A stretch of 64,000 bases of DNA from Cryobacterium levicorallinum. GTDB taxonomy: Bacteria; Actinomycetota; Actinomycetes; Actinomycetales; Microbacteriaceae. Numbering within the stretch: the stretch's first letter is position 1; every line of letters starts with the position of its first letter. The DNA lies in assembly GCF_004402405.1 (NCBI RefSeq), contig NZ_SOFE01000023.1, forward strand, positions 1 to 64,000, in the 5' to 3' direction. Below, one piece after another: positions 11,127 to 20,345 of this stretch. Below the pieces are notes generated by a model. It worked only from the letters and a program-made list of their open reading frames with translations, made no database searches and was not told the DNA's origin. Made by a program: the position numbers and the translations under genes.

Positions 11127-12145
11127 CAGGACCACTCCCAGGTCGACAGCGCGGCGAGGATTCGGTCGGGGGTCGGCAAGAAATACTCCTCGAGCTTGGG
11201 TGACGGGTACGGAATGTCGAAGCCGGTGATGCGCAGAATGGGCGCGGCCAGATAGAAGAAGTTGCGCTCGGTCAGGCGAGCGGCCACCTCAGCGCCGTAA
11301 CCGCCGAACTGGGCGGCCTCGTGCACGATCGCGGCCCGGCCGGTCTTTCGAACTGATGCCCCCACCGTCTCGTCATCAAACGGCGACAGCGTGCGCAGGT
11401 CGATGGCCTCGATCGAGAGCCCCTCAGCCGCGCCCTGTTCGGCCGTCGCGAGGGCGGTCTTCACAGTCGGACCGTAGGCGATGAGCGTGACATCGCTGCC
11501 CTCCCGTAGCACGACGGCCCGGTTCAGCGGCTCGGTCTGCACCGGCAGGGAAAGCTCCGCTTTGTTCCAGTAGCGACTCTTCGGCTCCATGAAAATCACC
11601 GGGTCGTCGCTCGCGATGGCGCCCCGCAGCATGGAATAGGCGTCGGCCGGGTTCGACGGGCTCACCACGGTCAGCCCGGGCGTCGCCGTCCAATACGCCT
11701 CGGAGGAGTCGGAGTGATGCTCGACGCCGCCGATATCGCCAGCGTAGGGAATGCGAATGACGATCGGCAGCGAAATCTTGCCGCGCGTACGGTTGCGCAT
11801 CTTCGCCACGTGCGACACTATCTGCTGGAATGCTGGGTAGCTGAACGCGTCGAACTGCATCTCGACCACCGGGCGCAGGCCGTACATCGCCATGCCGATC
11901 GCCGTTCCGACGATGCCGGCCTCGGCCAGCGGCGAGTCGCTCACCCGGGTCTCGCCGAATTCGGCGTATAAGCCGTCGGTGACCCGGAACACGCCGCCGA
12001 GCGGCCCGACGTCTTCGCCGAACAGCACGACCGTCGGATCGTCGACCATGGCGTCGCGAATGGCCGCGTTGAGGGCGGCGGCCATGGTCAGGTTGTCCGG
12101 AGCGCGCACAGCTGTTCCGGTCTCGAGGGTCTGCTGGGGGCTCAT
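11126..12145 (-). CDS. bkdB: 2-oxoacid dehydrogenase E1 component, beta subunit
   Basis: 339 residues, the usual length. The transketolase pyrimidine-binding domain (about 15-195) includes LFGEDVGPLGGVFRVTDGL and the DSPLAEAGIVGTAIGMAMYG segment; the C-terminal transketolase domain follows. With the alpha subunit it performs thiamine-diphosphate-dependent decarboxylation and reductive acylation of the E2 lipoyl arm. It overlaps E1-alpha by four bases upstream and E2 by one base downstream, so the three are translationally coupled. Confidence 0.92.
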   Translation of the reverse strand: MSPQQTLETGTAVRAPDNLTMAAALNAAIRDAMVDDPTVVLFGEDVGPLGGVFRVTDGLYAEFGETRVSDSPLAEAGIVGTAIGMAMYGLRPVVEMQFDAFSYPAFQQIVSHVAKMRNRTRGKISLPIVIRIPYAGDIGGVEHHSDSSEAYWTATPGLTVVSPSNPADAYSMLRGAIASDDPVIFMEPKSRYWNKAELSLPVQTEPLNRAVVLREGSDVTLIAYGPTVKTALATAEQGAAEGLSIEAIDLRTLSPFDDETVGASVRKTGRAAIVHEAAQFGGYGAEVAARLTERNFFYLAAPILRITGFDIPYPSPKLEEYFLPTPDRILAALSTWEWS

Positions 12146-13284
12146 CGGGTGCTCTCTTCGTATTCACCAGCGGATGCGTCGGCGTCGCCGTCGAGTTCGG
12201 CCGCCAGAAAGGCGCGTTGCTCGGCCAGGGCGGAGCGGGGAGTGGCGTAGACGTGCTCGAACAGCTCGAGCGGATCGACCACCGCCTGCTCCGTCATGCA
12301 CTCGCGGGTCGTCGCTGCGAGCGCCTCCGCGGCCGCAGCGACGGAAGCGCGCTCTTCCTCGGACAACGCCCCCTGGGCAATGAGGTACTTCTCCAGGCGT
12401 TCGATCGGGTCGCGGCTGCGCCACAGGTCGACGTCGGCGGTTTTGCGGTAGCGGGTGGGGTCATCCGAGTTGGTGTGCGCCTCGATGCGGTAGGTGAGGC
12501 CCTCGATCAGGGTCGGGCCGCCGCCGCTGCGGGCTCGGTTGACCGCCGCCGAGATGACCGCGAACATGGCCGCGACGTCGTTGCCGTCAACGTAGAAGCC
12601 GGGCATGCCGTAGCCGATCGCTTTGTCGGCGATGGTGCGGCAGGCCATCTGCTTATCCAGGGGCACGCTGATCGCGAATTGATTGTTCTGCACCACGAAG
12701 ACGACGGGGGCCTGCCAGACTGCGGCAAAGTTGAACGCCTCGTGAGCGTCACCCTCGCTCGTGGCTCCGTCGCCGAGCAGGGTGAGCGCCACGGTGTCGT
12801 CACGTTTGAGCTTGGCCGCGGTGGCGAGGCCCACGGCGTGCAGCGCCTGGGTGGCGAGCGGGGTGGCCTGCGGGGCGATGCGATGCTGTTGATAGTCGTA
12901 ACCGCTGTGCCAGTCGCCGCGGAACGAGGCGAGAATATCCTTCGGCTCGACGCCGCGGGTGAGCAGCGCGATGCTGTCCCGGTAGGTCGGAAACAGCCAG
13001 TCCTGCGGCGAGAGCGCGGCGACGGCGGCGATCTCGCAGGCTTCCTGGCCGAGCGCGGATGGGTAGGTGGCGAGGCGACCTTGCCGGGTGAGGGCGGTGA
13101 CCTGCACGTCGAACCGGCGGGCCACGACCATCTGCCGGTAGAGGCCGAGCAGCGTCTCGACCGGGGGAAGGACGAATCCGCCGCTCTCGGTGCCCGGAAC
13201 GGCGTTCCACGAATCATCGATCAACCGCAGGGGTGGGGGTGCCAGCACGGCCGTCAGCGGCGTGCTCTCGACATTGAGGCTCAT
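12142..13284 (-). CDS. bkdA: 2-oxoacid dehydrogenase E1 component, alpha subunit
   Basis: 380 residues. The thiamine diphosphate motif is GDGATSEGDAHEAFNFAAVW followed by NNQFAIS, and the substrate/phosphorylation loop has YRIEAHTNSDDPTRYR. It is the first gene of the E1-alpha/E1-beta/E2 operon. No clear Shine-Dalgarno precedes the ATG at 13284. The ~110 bp upstream separate it from the Lrp-family regulator and contain repeats that may be its operator. Confidence 0.92.
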   Translation of the reverse strand: MSLNVESTPLTAVLAPPPLRLIDDSWNAVPGTESGGFVLPPVETLLGLYRQMVVARRFDVQVTALTRQGRLATYPSALGQEACEIAAVAALSPQDWLFPTYRDSIALLTRGVEPKDILASFRGDWHSGYDYQQHRIAPQATPLATQALHAVGLATAAKLKRDDTVALTLLGDGATSEGDAHEAFNFAAVWQAPVVFVVQNNQFAISVPLDKQMACRTIADKAIGYGMPGFYVDGNDVAAMFAVISAAVNRARSGGGPTLIEGLTYRIEAHTNSDDPTRYRKTADVDLWRSRDPIERLEKYLIAQGALSEEERASVAAAAEALAATTRECMTEQAVVDPLELFEHVYATPRSALAEQRAFLAAELDGDADASAGEYEESTR

Positions 13285-13304
13285 GAGCCAATGGTGCGCC
13301 CTTT

Positions 13305-13375
13305 TCGCAGGCCTGGCCGCGCTTTTTCGCAGTTGTGAACGATTGGCCGATCATCCGCCAGACGGCGACCAATCG
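13305..13375. promoter_or_regulatory. candidate operator upstream of the E1-alpha gene
   Basis: Two direct copies of CTTTTCGCAG-like sequence (around 13303-13312 and 13322-13332) and an inverted pair CGATTGG (13340-13346) / CCAATCG (13369-13375) lie between the Lrp gene and the E1-alpha start. Lrp/AsnC proteins commonly bind multiple degenerate sites near the genes they control. This is position-based inference. Confidence 0.35.
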
Positions 13376-13393
13376 GCATGGTTGAGTCCTGAA

Positions 13394-13882
13394 TCAGTGC
13401 CAGGCGTCCGGAGTCGTGCCGGGTGCGTGCCCGATGATCTCGTCGAGAATGAGGTGGGACCGGGTCGAGATCACCCCCGGCATGGTGTGGATATCGCGCA
13501 GAATGGCCTGGCTGAGCTGCTCATGGTCGGGAGCGCTCACCGTGAGAATGATGTCGATGTCGCCGCTCACGGCCTGCGCCTTCTCCACGAACGGCAGTTC
13601 GGCGAGCTGCGCGGCAATTGCGCCCCAGGCGACGTCGCCGATTTTCACGACTACGAGCGCGGACACGTTGAGCCCGAGTGCCTTACGGTCGGTTTCGGCA
13701 CCGAAGCCGGTGATCACGCCGTGGCTGATCAGCTTCTGCACCCGGGTGTGGGCGGCGGTGCGGGAGATGTGCACCTGCAGGGCCAGCTGGCGCATCGAGA
13801 GTCGACCGTCCCGGCTGAGCTCGGCGATAATCTGGCGATCGGTGCTGTCGAGTCCGGGGTGGGGAGTCTGCGGCTGCGTCAT
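13394..13882 (-). CDS. Lrp/AsnC family transcriptional regulator
   Basis: 162 residues. The N-terminal winged helix (about 10-60) reads DRQIIAELSRDGRLSMRQLA then HISRTAAHTRVQKL; the C-terminal RAM ligand domain (about 75-150) has GDIDIILTV. It is encoded immediately upstream of, and in the same direction as, the 2-oxoacid dehydrogenase operon, the arrangement seen for bkdR-type activators that respond to branched-chain amino acids. It may also autoregulate. Confidence 0.9.
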   Translation of the reverse strand: MTQPQTPHPGLDSTDRQIIAELSRDGRLSMRQLALQVHISRTAAHTRVQKLISHGVITGFGAETDRKALGLNVSALVVVKIGDVAWGAIAAQLAELPFVEKAQAVSGDIDIILTVSAPDHEQLSQAILRDIHTMPGVISTRSHLILDEIIGHAPGTTPDAWH

Positions 13883-13889
13883 TGGACTC

Positions 13890-14708
13890 TCACACTACCG
13901 GCGCGGGCGCGGCCGCCGTGGATTCGCGCTGACCGGATTTGCGCAGCACGCGCAGATAGTGATTCTTGGGCCAGTGGCGCAGTGCCAGCGGCAGGCGGGG
14001 ATAAATCAAGCGGATGCCGCCCAGCACGCGATCAAAGCGCCGCTCGTGCCGCTCGGTCCAGGGAAGTTCGAACAGTACGCGAACGTGGGGCGGCAGCAGT
14101 CCGGCGGTCATCAGCCGGGCCAGCGGCAGAGCGGTCCGATACCAGAACGGAGCCGACCGCGAGTGCAACAGCTCGTGCGCGACCGCGCGGGTGGCGGCAT
14201 CCGTTGTCAGCAGCTGCAGCTGCTCGTTCCAATACCGGCGAAAGGCGGCGCGATCTGTCGGCCATAGTTCCGGCGGCACTTGCAGTGACGTGCCGAGCCG
14301 GGCGTATTCGCTATAGACGGTATCGGCGATGTCGTCGTCGAGCGGGCCGTAGATCAAAGCGTGCAGGTGGGTGGCCGATTCATAGAGCGTCGCGGCAACC
14401 CAGAGCTGCAATTCGGGGGTGAACGCGTTGTACTCGGGGGTCGTGCCGACCGAATGCACGGGAACGTGCGCGTGATTGACCCGCGCGGCCATCGCAGCGG
14501 CCAGGTCGGCCTCGCCGAAGACGGTGGCGTAGACGTAGCTGAGCGTGCCGCTCAGCCGGGCGAGTGGCGTGGCGGCGAAATGGCTGTGATCGGCCACGCC
14601 GTGCCCGATGGCCGGATTCGCCAGCTGCAGCAGGATGGCCCGGCCTCCGGCGGCGATCAGCAGGCTCTCACCCGCTACCCCCCGCATGCTTGGTGCGCGT
14701 GCGCTCAC
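13890..14708 (-). CDS. oxygenase MpaB family protein (DUF2236)
   Basis: 272 residues from a GTG at 14708 preceded by GGGAGG. The family signature is spread over the protein: a GRAILLQLANPAIGHGVADHS segment near the N-terminus, HVPVHSVGTTPEYNAFTPELQ in the middle and conserved tryptophan-rich motifs after it. DUF2236 proteins include the latex-clearing protein Lcp and fungal MpaB and are heme-type oxygenases in the cases studied; the substrate here is unknown. Its end lies eight bases from the Lrp start, so the two may be cotranscribed. Confidence 0.82.
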   Translation of the reverse strand: MSARAPSMRGVAGESLLIAAGGRAILLQLANPAIGHGVADHSHFAATPLARLSGTLSYVYATVFGEADLAAAMAARVNHAHVPVHSVGTTPEYNAFTPELQLWVAATLYESATHLHALIYGPLDDDIADTVYSEYARLGTSLQVPPELWPTDRAAFRRYWNEQLQLLTTDAATRAVAHELLHSRSAPFWYRTALPLARLMTAGLLPPHVRVLFELPWTERHERRFDRVLGGIRLIYPRLPLALRHWPKNHYLRVLRKSGQRESTAAAPAPVV

Positions 14709-14902
14709 AGCAACCTCCCATTAAACACGCAGAACCTCGTGACAGGGTGAGCCTATTCGGTCGGACTGAGTGTAGGTCCCGTCTGAACGCCCGAACAGGG
14801 GAAGATGAATACTTGTCTTCTGGGGAATATGTGCATCTTCTATGCGCTTGCATGTATCCGAGGGCGACAATTCCTGGGCCCACACACTTGAGGAGAACTT
14901 CT

Positions 14903-15463
14903 ATGAGCGAGACTACGATCACCAATATCCCGGGCTACAAGGCCGGAACCTGGACCATTGACAAGACCCACAGCTCCGTCAGCTTCAGCATTCGCCACAT
15001 CGTCATCAGCAAGGTCAAGGGCACCTTTGATGACTTCGACGCCACCTTCGTGACCGGCGAGGACCCGCTCCAGACGAGCGTCACCGCCTCGGCCAAGGTC
15101 GTCTCGATCAACACCAACGAGCCGGGCCGCGACGGTCACCTGCGCACCGGAGACTTCTTCGACGCCGAGACGTACCCGACCATCGACTTCGCGTCGACCG
15201 GTGTGCGCGTCGTCAAGGGCGAATATCTCGTCGACGGCAACATCACCATCAAGGGCGTTACCAAGCCGGCCACGTTCGAGCTCGAGTTCGGCGGCTTCGG
15301 CGGAGACCCCTACGGCAACTACAAGTTCGGTGCCACGGCCAAGACCGAGGTCAACCGTGAAGACTTCGGCCTCACCTACAACGCTGCCCTCGAAACCGGT
15401 GGAATGCTGCTCGGCGACAAGGTCACCATCACCCTGGAACTCCAGGCCGCGCTCAACGCGTAA
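14903..15463 (+). CDS. YceI family lipocalin-like protein
   Basis: 186 residues from ATG 14903 with GAGGAGAAC upstream. No signal peptide, so cytosolic. The YceI fold is indicated by AGTWTIDKTHSSVSFSIRHI at the N-terminus, GHLRTGDFFDAETYPTIDF in the middle and REDFGLTYNAALETGGMLLG at the end. These eight-stranded barrels bind isoprenoid-like ligands in characterised members. It stands alone and has its own terminator. Confidence 0.92.
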   Translation: MSETTITNIPGYKAGTWTIDKTHSSVSFSIRHIVISKVKGTFDDFDATFVTGEDPLQTSVTASAKVVSINTNEPGRDGHLRTGDFFDAETYPTIDFASTGVRVVKGEYLVDGNITIKGVTKPATFELEFGGFGGDPYGNYKFGATAKTEVNREDFGLTYNAALETGGMLLGDKVTITLELQAALNA

Positions 15464-15496
15464 CCCGTAGTTTTTCGCGTTTCCACGAAGCGCCGT

Positions 15497-15530
15497 GCAG
15501 GGCCCCACTTCGGTGGGGCCCTGCCTCGTT
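15497..15530 (+). terminator. intrinsic terminator after the YceI gene
   Basis: GCAGGGCCCCAC (15497-15508), loop TTCG, and its perfect complement (15513-15524) give a 12-bp GC stem with a UUCG tetraloop, followed by CTCGTT. It lies 34 bases after the yceI stop. Confidence 0.8.
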
Positions 15531-15569
15531 AATCGTTTGGCCTTCCCGACAAGTGATGTATCTTTCATC

Positions 15570-15825
15570 GTGCTAAGAACGCAGATTTCCCTAACGGAAG
15601 ACGAGCGTCATGCCCTCGATGCGGAAGCCGCTTGCACGGGTAAGTCTGTGTCTGCACTCATTTCGAGATGCTGTCGAGGCGCTCTACCTGTCGGAGCGTT
15701 CGAGCGAGGCAGATGTGCAGGCCATGCGCGCCTCCTTCGGGACGTGGAACGGTCGCGACGTCGACGGCGCGACCTGGGTTGACCGGGTACGCTCCGGCGA
15801 CCGTCTGGGGCAGACCGCGTCGTGA
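15570..15825 (+). pseudogene. vapB: VapB-type ribbon-helix-helix antitoxin, frameshifted
   Basis: A GTG at 15570 starts VLRTQISLTEDERHALDAEA, a CopG/RHH DNA-binding start, followed by TGKSVSALI. The natural continuation (RDAVEALYLSERSSEADVQ to the stop at 15825) is in the next frame. One extra T near 15661-15663 (ATTT instead of ATT) explains the shift. The stop overlaps the toxin start by GTGA, the usual vapBC arrangement. As read, the protein loses its toxin-neutralising C-terminus. Confidence 0.72.
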
Positions 15826-16200
15826 CCGTTCTCATGTACGCGTCGGTTTTTGATCGATTACCTCCGAGGCCACCAGGGTACGGCCGATGTCCTCGAAACC
15901 GAGCGTGTTCTGGCACCCCTGCACGCGAGTGAGATGACTCGCCTCGAAGTTTTGGCCGGAATGCGACCGAACGTGGAGGCAGGTACTCGGGCACTGCTCG
16001 CGACGTTGATTTGGCGTCCGGTCAATGCCGAGGTCGCTGAAGCAGCGGGTGCATTGGGCCGACAGCGGCTACCCAGCCATCACACGATTGATGGTGCGGA
16101 CCTAGCGATTGCTGCCACAGCGATTCGCTTTCAGGCCCGATTGCTCACACTCAACCTGCGACACTTTCCAATGGTTCCGAACCTGCAGCCTCCCTATTAG
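15822..16200 (+). pseudogene. vapC: VapC-type PIN-domain toxin, frameshifted, first catalytic Asp lost
   Basis: From GTG 15822 the start reads VTVLMYASV, where PIN toxins have VLIDAS or VDAS; the acidic residue is replaced by Tyr (TAC). A run of five T at 15847-15851 then throws the frame; removing one T gives VLIDYLRGHQGTADVLETER and an intact remainder with TRLEVLAGM and HTIDGADLAIAATA, which hold the other acidic residues, and ends at 16200. The frameshift and the lost Asp both argue that this toxin is dead. Its stop overlaps the convergent phosphotransferase stop. Confidence 0.72.
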
Positions 16201-17036
16201 CCAGCGTCGAGTCGCAGCATCCATTCGGTCAGGCGTCGGCGCAGCCCGGCGCCGTCCAGGTCGTCTCGGCCGAGATCCGTGTAGTTGGGCGCCCAGGTTT
16301 CCACTCGGGGGTAGGCCTTCATCGCTGCGAAGTGGTCCCAGAGGGCCACATCGGGGGTGGGGGAGCCGAACGCCTGGTCGTAGGCGCGGGTAAAGACGTC
16401 GGCGACCGTCACGTCGTAGAGAAACACCAGGTCCTGGCGACACCAGGCCAGGTCATACCCGCGCGGCGCTCGCCCGGCGCCCGACCAGTCCACGATCCCG
16501 GTCAGGCGTTCGTTCAGCCAAACGGTATTGCCGGACCAGAAGTCGTTGTGGGTGAGCACGCGGGGTTCGCCGGTGAGCTGGTGCCATACGGAATGCATCG
16601 GTGACTCGGTCGCCGGTTCGGTGAACAGGTCGGTGAGCCCTGGAATGACAGCAAGAGAGTGGATGCGCGCAAGCGCCGCCCCGAGTTGCCGCGCGAAGTC
16701 GTGCGGGTTTGTGGGGGTGATCGAGGCCCGACCTGGCAGCAGCGTCGTGACGATGAGCGGGCATCCGTTCACTGTGCCTTCAGCGTCGGCGGCCAGCAGC
16801 TGCGGAGCCAGCTCGCCGAGGTCGCCCAGGGTGCTGAGGACGCGGATCTCGAGCCGCACGGCGTCGTCACCGGGCGGAAACTGCCGCAACACGAACTCGG
16901 CGCCGTCGGGGGTACCGACAACGCTCGTTCTGGCGTGGGTGCCGCCGGGCAGCGAACGCACCCAGCGCAGCTCGGCGACGGCGAGTTGCCGCGCGGCCCA
17001 CTCGAGCACGAGGGGTGAGGGAGCGGCTGCGGTCAT
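16197..17036 (-). CDS. aminoglycoside-phosphotransferase-like kinase (APH family)
   Basis: 279 residues from the ATG at 17036. Kinase-like fold: nucleotide-binding N-lobe with VLRQFPPGDDAVRLEIRVL, the catalytic loop VLTHNDFWSGNTVW (H-x-D-x-x-x-x-N) and the metal-binding GIVDWSGAGRAPRGYDLAW. The family phosphorylates small molecules such as aminoglycosides, choline or sugars; substrate unknown and resistance should not be assumed. Four-base ATGA overlap with the small membrane protein gene upstream. The open frame continues further upstream but that part is not APH-like. Confidence 0.85.
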   Translation of the reverse strand: MTAAAPSPLVLEWAARQLAVAELRWVRSLPGGTHARTSVVGTPDGAEFVLRQFPPGDDAVRLEIRVLSTLGDLGELAPQLLAADAEGTVNGCPLIVTTLLPGRASITPTNPHDFARQLGAALARIHSLAVIPGLTDLFTEPATESPMHSVWHQLTGEPRVLTHNDFWSGNTVWLNERLTGIVDWSGAGRAPRGYDLAWCRQDLVFLYDVTVADVFTRAYDQAFGSPTPDVALWDHFAAMKAYPRVETWAPNYTDLGRDDLDGAGLRRRLTEWMLRLDAG

Positions 17037-17221
17037 ACGCTCACCCCGACACGTTTGACCGTGCGGTCGAGGCGACGGATCGCGAGCAGAGCGGCGATGA
17101 CCAGAAGAATCCTGCCCCCAAAGATCACGCCCTGCGTGGTGTGCTGTGGCACGACGAGCAGGAGGCCGCCCGTCAGCATGGCGAGCAGAGCAACTGCAAT
17201 GTAGAAATACCCCATAATCAT
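17033..17221 (-). CDS. small two-helix membrane protein
   Basis: 62 residues: two hydrophobic helices (IMGYFYIAVALLAMLTGGLL and VIFGGRILLVIAALLAI) with a short polar loop and a basic C-terminus (RRLDRTVKRV). The ATGA overlap with the APH-like gene makes cotranslation likely. Family not recognised. Confidence 0.6.
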   Translation of the reverse strand: MIMGYFYIAVALLAMLTGGLLLVVPQHTTQGVIFGGRILLVIAALLAIRRLDRTVKRVGVSV

Positions 17222-17631
17222 GCACCCCCTCGTCGTTCCACCCTAGCGATTCCGACCGTGGAGCCATCTGATTCGGTTGACCGCAACTCACGGTACGGCC
17301 GTCGTTGCCGTTTCGCGTCGCCGGACACCTCCCGGCGCGAGTTGCCAGTTTCGGCTACATCGCTGGCGCGAGAGAACACGTTCCGCCCCTGGGCCGGCTC
17401 TCAGGGGGCCGAACCCGCCCTCCCCGGAGATGACCAGGGTTCAGGGGTTGAAGTTGTCGTCTCGCGGGGCCGGGTCCGCGGCAAATGAGGTCTCGCCCAG
17501 CCGGTCGTCGGGAGGTGACCGGCCGGGGCTAAGGTGCAAGGGTGCCCGAGAACGCGTCGAGCACACGAAAACAGTCGAGAGAATGCAACTCCAGTCGATA
17601 GAGGTGCACTCTAGCTAGTCGAGGAGATCCC
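17222..17631. other. 410-bp intergenic stretch with no supported gene
   Basis: Frames that stay open here have high Arg, Pro and Ser content and no recognisable domain on either strand. The last 20 bases hold the ribosome binding site (GAGGAGATCCC) of the nitronate monooxygenase gene. The divergent promoters of the two flanking genes must be here, but no hexamer pair is clear. Confidence 0.5.
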
Positions 17632-18666
17632 ATGTTCACCCTAAATGACCTAGCGATTCCGATCATCGCGGCGCCGATGGCCGGTGGCGCCTCTACGCCC
17701 AACCTCGCGGTCGCCGTGAGCGACGCGGGCGGCCTCGGCTTTCTTGCCGGCGGGTACAAGACGCCGACGGTCCTGGCCGAGCAGATCGTGGACGTACAGC
17801 AGCGCACGAATAATCCTTTCGGTGTCAACCTGTTTGTTCCGCAGTTGCCCCTGATCGACCGCGCCGCCGTCGAGGCGTACCGCGACGCGCTGGCCCGCGA
17901 GAACCCCAGCGCTGTGTTCGCCGAAATTGACGAGACCGACGACGACTGGTTTTCCGAGAAGGTGGCGGTCGTTATCGCGCGACAGGTTCCGGTGGTCTCG
18001 TTCACCTTCGGCCTGCCTCCGGTAGACGCCGTCGAGCGGATGCACACGGCCGGGTCGTTCCTGATCGCCACGGTCACCTCGGTGCCCGAAGCCCGTCAGG
18101 CGGTTGACCGCGGCGTCGATGCACTCTGCGTGCAGGGGCCGGAGGCCGGCGGGCACCGGGGGACCTTCACCACGCGGGACGAACCGGGCACCCTGGCTCT
18201 GGGGGAGCTGTTGATCGCGATTCGCGAGGTGGTGACGCTGCCGCTGATCGTGGCGGGCGGCATCCACTCTGGCGGGCAGATCGCCTCGTTGCTGGCTGCC
18301 GGAGCCGAAGCTGTGCAGCTCGGAACCGCCCTGCTGCGCACCGACGAGTCCGGTGCGCAGCAGGCCCACCAGGACGCCCTCGTCGACCCGCGGTTCACCG
18401 AGACCGTCATAACCTGGGCATTCTCCGGTCGCCCTGCCCGCGGCTTGCGGAACGGCTTCATCACCGCCCACGATGCGACCGTGCCGCACGAGTATCCGCA
18501 GGTGCATCACCTCACCAAGACTGTGCGAGCGGATGCCGCCCGCCGCGGCGACCCGCACGGCCTCGCCCTCTGGGCCGGTACCGGCTTTCGGGAAGCGGGC
18601 ACCGGCTCGGCCGCGACCGTGCTCGGTGCGTTGTGGGCCGACACGCACGCTGCCGTCGTCTCGTAG
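17632..18666 (+). CDS. nitronate monooxygenase (2-nitropropane dioxygenase family)
   Basis: 344 residues from ATG 17632 with a GAGGAG ribosome binding site. FMN-binding TIM barrel: PIIAAPMAGGASTPNLAVAV at the start, GGLGFLAGGYKTP, the GPEAGGHRG phosphate/FMN loop with the conserved His, IVAGGIHSGGQIASLLAAGA and AVQLGTALLRTDESGA. The family oxidises alkyl nitronates using molecular oxygen. Monocistronic as far as can be seen. Confidence 0.9.
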   Translation: MFTLNDLAIPIIAAPMAGGASTPNLAVAVSDAGGLGFLAGGYKTPTVLAEQIVDVQQRTNNPFGVNLFVPQLPLIDRAAVEAYRDALARENPSAVFAEIDETDDDWFSEKVAVVIARQVPVVSFTFGLPPVDAVERMHTAGSFLIATVTSVPEARQAVDRGVDALCVQGPEAGGHRGTFTTRDEPGTLALGELLIAIREVVTLPLIVAGGIHSGGQIASLLAAGAEAVQLGTALLRTDESGAQQAHQDALVDPRFTETVITWAFSGRPARGLRNGFITAHDATVPHEYPQVHHLTKTVRADAARRGDPHGLALWAGTGFREAGTGSAATVLGALWADTHAAVVS

Positions 18667-18881
18667 CAGGTCGTCGCGTAGTTTTTTTACGTGTCCTGAC
18701 GGTGCCGAGGTGCTGGAGCCGGTCGGCTCCGGCACGGTCGAGAACCGTGCGGCGGCCCCCAAGGTAGGCTTTATCGACAGGGTGAGCGGCAGCCGCTCCC
18801 CGATGGATCAGCGTCGATCGGCGCCTCTGACCCTGAGGCCGCCAGGCCAATGTAGATCGCACAACAAGAAATGGTTCTCCT

Positions 18882-20345
18882 TTGCGCAAAATAACTATGT
18901 TCCGGGCGGGCAAGCTCACGGTCGCCGTCACGGCGCTGCTGGCCCTCGCCGGCGGATTCCTCGGCGTCAGCGCCGCAGCCGCGAGTCAACCACAGGCCGC
19001 TACCGCCGGCGAAAACTACGTCATCGGCACCGACACCACCTTCGCGCCGTTCGAGTACCGCGAGAACGGTGAACTCACCGGCATCGACATGGACCTGATT
19101 CGCGACATCGCCGAAAACCAGGGGTTCACGGTCGAGATTAAGTCGCTCGGCTTCGACGCTGCGCTGCAGGCGCTGCAGTCCAATCAGGTCGACGGCGTCA
19201 TCGCCGGCATGTCGATCACCGACGAGCGCAAGCTCATCTTCGACTTCTCCGACCCGTACTTCGACTCCGGCGTGCAGATGGCCGTCGCCGAGGACAACAC
19301 CGAGATCACCGGATACGCCGACCTGGCCGGCGAAACGGTCGTCGCCAAGCGCGGCAGCGAGGGCGAGACCTTCGCCAACTCGATCAAGGACGAATACGAC
19401 TTCACGGTCAAGGCACTCGCCGACTCGGCCACCATGTATGACGACGTCAAGGCCGGCAACTCCGTCGCAGTGTTCGACGACTATCCCGTGCTGGCCTACG
19501 GCATCAACCAGAACAACGGGCTCAAGTCCGTCACCGAGAAGGAACAGGGCAGCTCCTACGGTTTCGCCGTCAATAAGGGGCAGAACCCCGAGCTGCTCGC
19601 CGCGTTCAACACCGGCCTCGCCGAGTTGCAGGACAACGGCGACTACCAGGCCATTCTTGACACCTACCTGGAGCAGCCGGCACCCGCCGCGGCATCCGGT
19701 TTCTTCGGTCTGCTCAGCGACAGCATACCGGCGCTGATGAAGGGCCTCGGGCTGACCCTGCTCGCAACCGGCCTGTCCATTCTGATCGCTCTCGTGCTCG
19801 GCGTGGTATTCGGCTTCTTTAAGGTCTCCGAGAGTCGCATTCTGCGCGGCATTGCGAGCGTCTACGTCAGCATCTTCCGCGGCACCCCGCTGCTCGTGCA
19901 GGCCTTCTTCTTCTACTTCGGCCTGCCTCAGCTCACCGGGCAGTCGATCGACGTGCTCACCGCTGGTGTGCTCACCCTGAGCCTGAACGCCGGCGCCTAC
20001 ATGACCGAGATCGTGCGCGGCGGCATCCAATCGGTCGACCCAGGTCAGACCGAAGCCGGTCGCAGCCTCGGCCTCGGCTACGTCACGACCATGCGCCGCG
20101 TCGTACTGCCGCAGGCCGTGAAGATCATGACGCCGTCGTTCATCAACCAGTTCGTGATGACCCTGAAAGACACCTCGTTGCTCGCCGTGATCGGCTTCGC
20201 CGAGCTCACCTATCAGGGCCAGCAGATCTACGCCGCCAACTTTCGCACCGGTGAGACCCTGCTGATCGTCGCCGCGTTGTACTTCATCGTCATCAACCTG
20301 CTCACCATGCTCTCCAACAAGCTCGACAAGAGGTTCAACAAATGA
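18882..20345 (+). CDS. glnP: fused substrate-binding protein and permease of a glutamine-type ABC importer
   Basis: 487 residues from TTG 18882 (ATG 18897 is an alternative; neither has a good Shine-Dalgarno). Signal peptide to about residue 38, then a family-3 solute-binding domain (about 45-265, starting [20 protein letters not shown]), then a permease domain with about five membrane segments (280-480) carrying the EAA loop [20 protein letters not shown]. The fusion tethers the receptor to the membrane, as in GlnPQ of Gram-positives. It overlaps the ATPase gene by four bases. Polar amino acid uptake is expected; the exact substrate is inferred only from family resemblance. Confidence 0.92.
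   Translation: MRKITMFRAGKLTVAVTALLALAGGFLGVSAAAASQPQAATAGENYVIGTDTTFAPFEYRENGELTGIDMDLIRDIAENQGFTVEIKSLGFDAALQALQSNQVDGVIAGMSITDERKLIFDFSDPYFDSGVQMAVAEDNTEITGYADLAGETVVAKRGSEGETFANSIKDEYDFTVKALADSATMYDDVKAGNSVAVFDDYPVLAYGINQNNGLKSVTEKEQGSSYGFAVNKGQNPELLAAFNTGLAELQDNGDYQAILDTYLEQPAPAAASGFFGLLSDSIPALMKGLGLTLLATGLSILIALVLGVVFGFFKVSESRILRGIASVYVSIFRGTPLLVQAFFFYFGLPQLTGQSIDVLTAGVLTLSLNAGAYMTEIVRGGIQSVDPGQTEAGRSLGLGYVTTMRRVVLPQAVKIMTPSFINQFVMTLKDTSLLAVIGFAELTYQGQQIYAANFRTGETLLIVAALYFIVINLLTMLSNKLDKRFNK

Noticed and set aside
15650..15670. Programmed frameshift in the antitoxin
   Set aside because: No slippery heptamer with a downstream structure, and the partner toxin is broken as well; simple indel or read error is more likely.
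16197..17036. Antibiotic-resistance gene
   Set aside because: The APH fold is shared by many housekeeping kinases, and there is no mobile context; resistance cannot be claimed.
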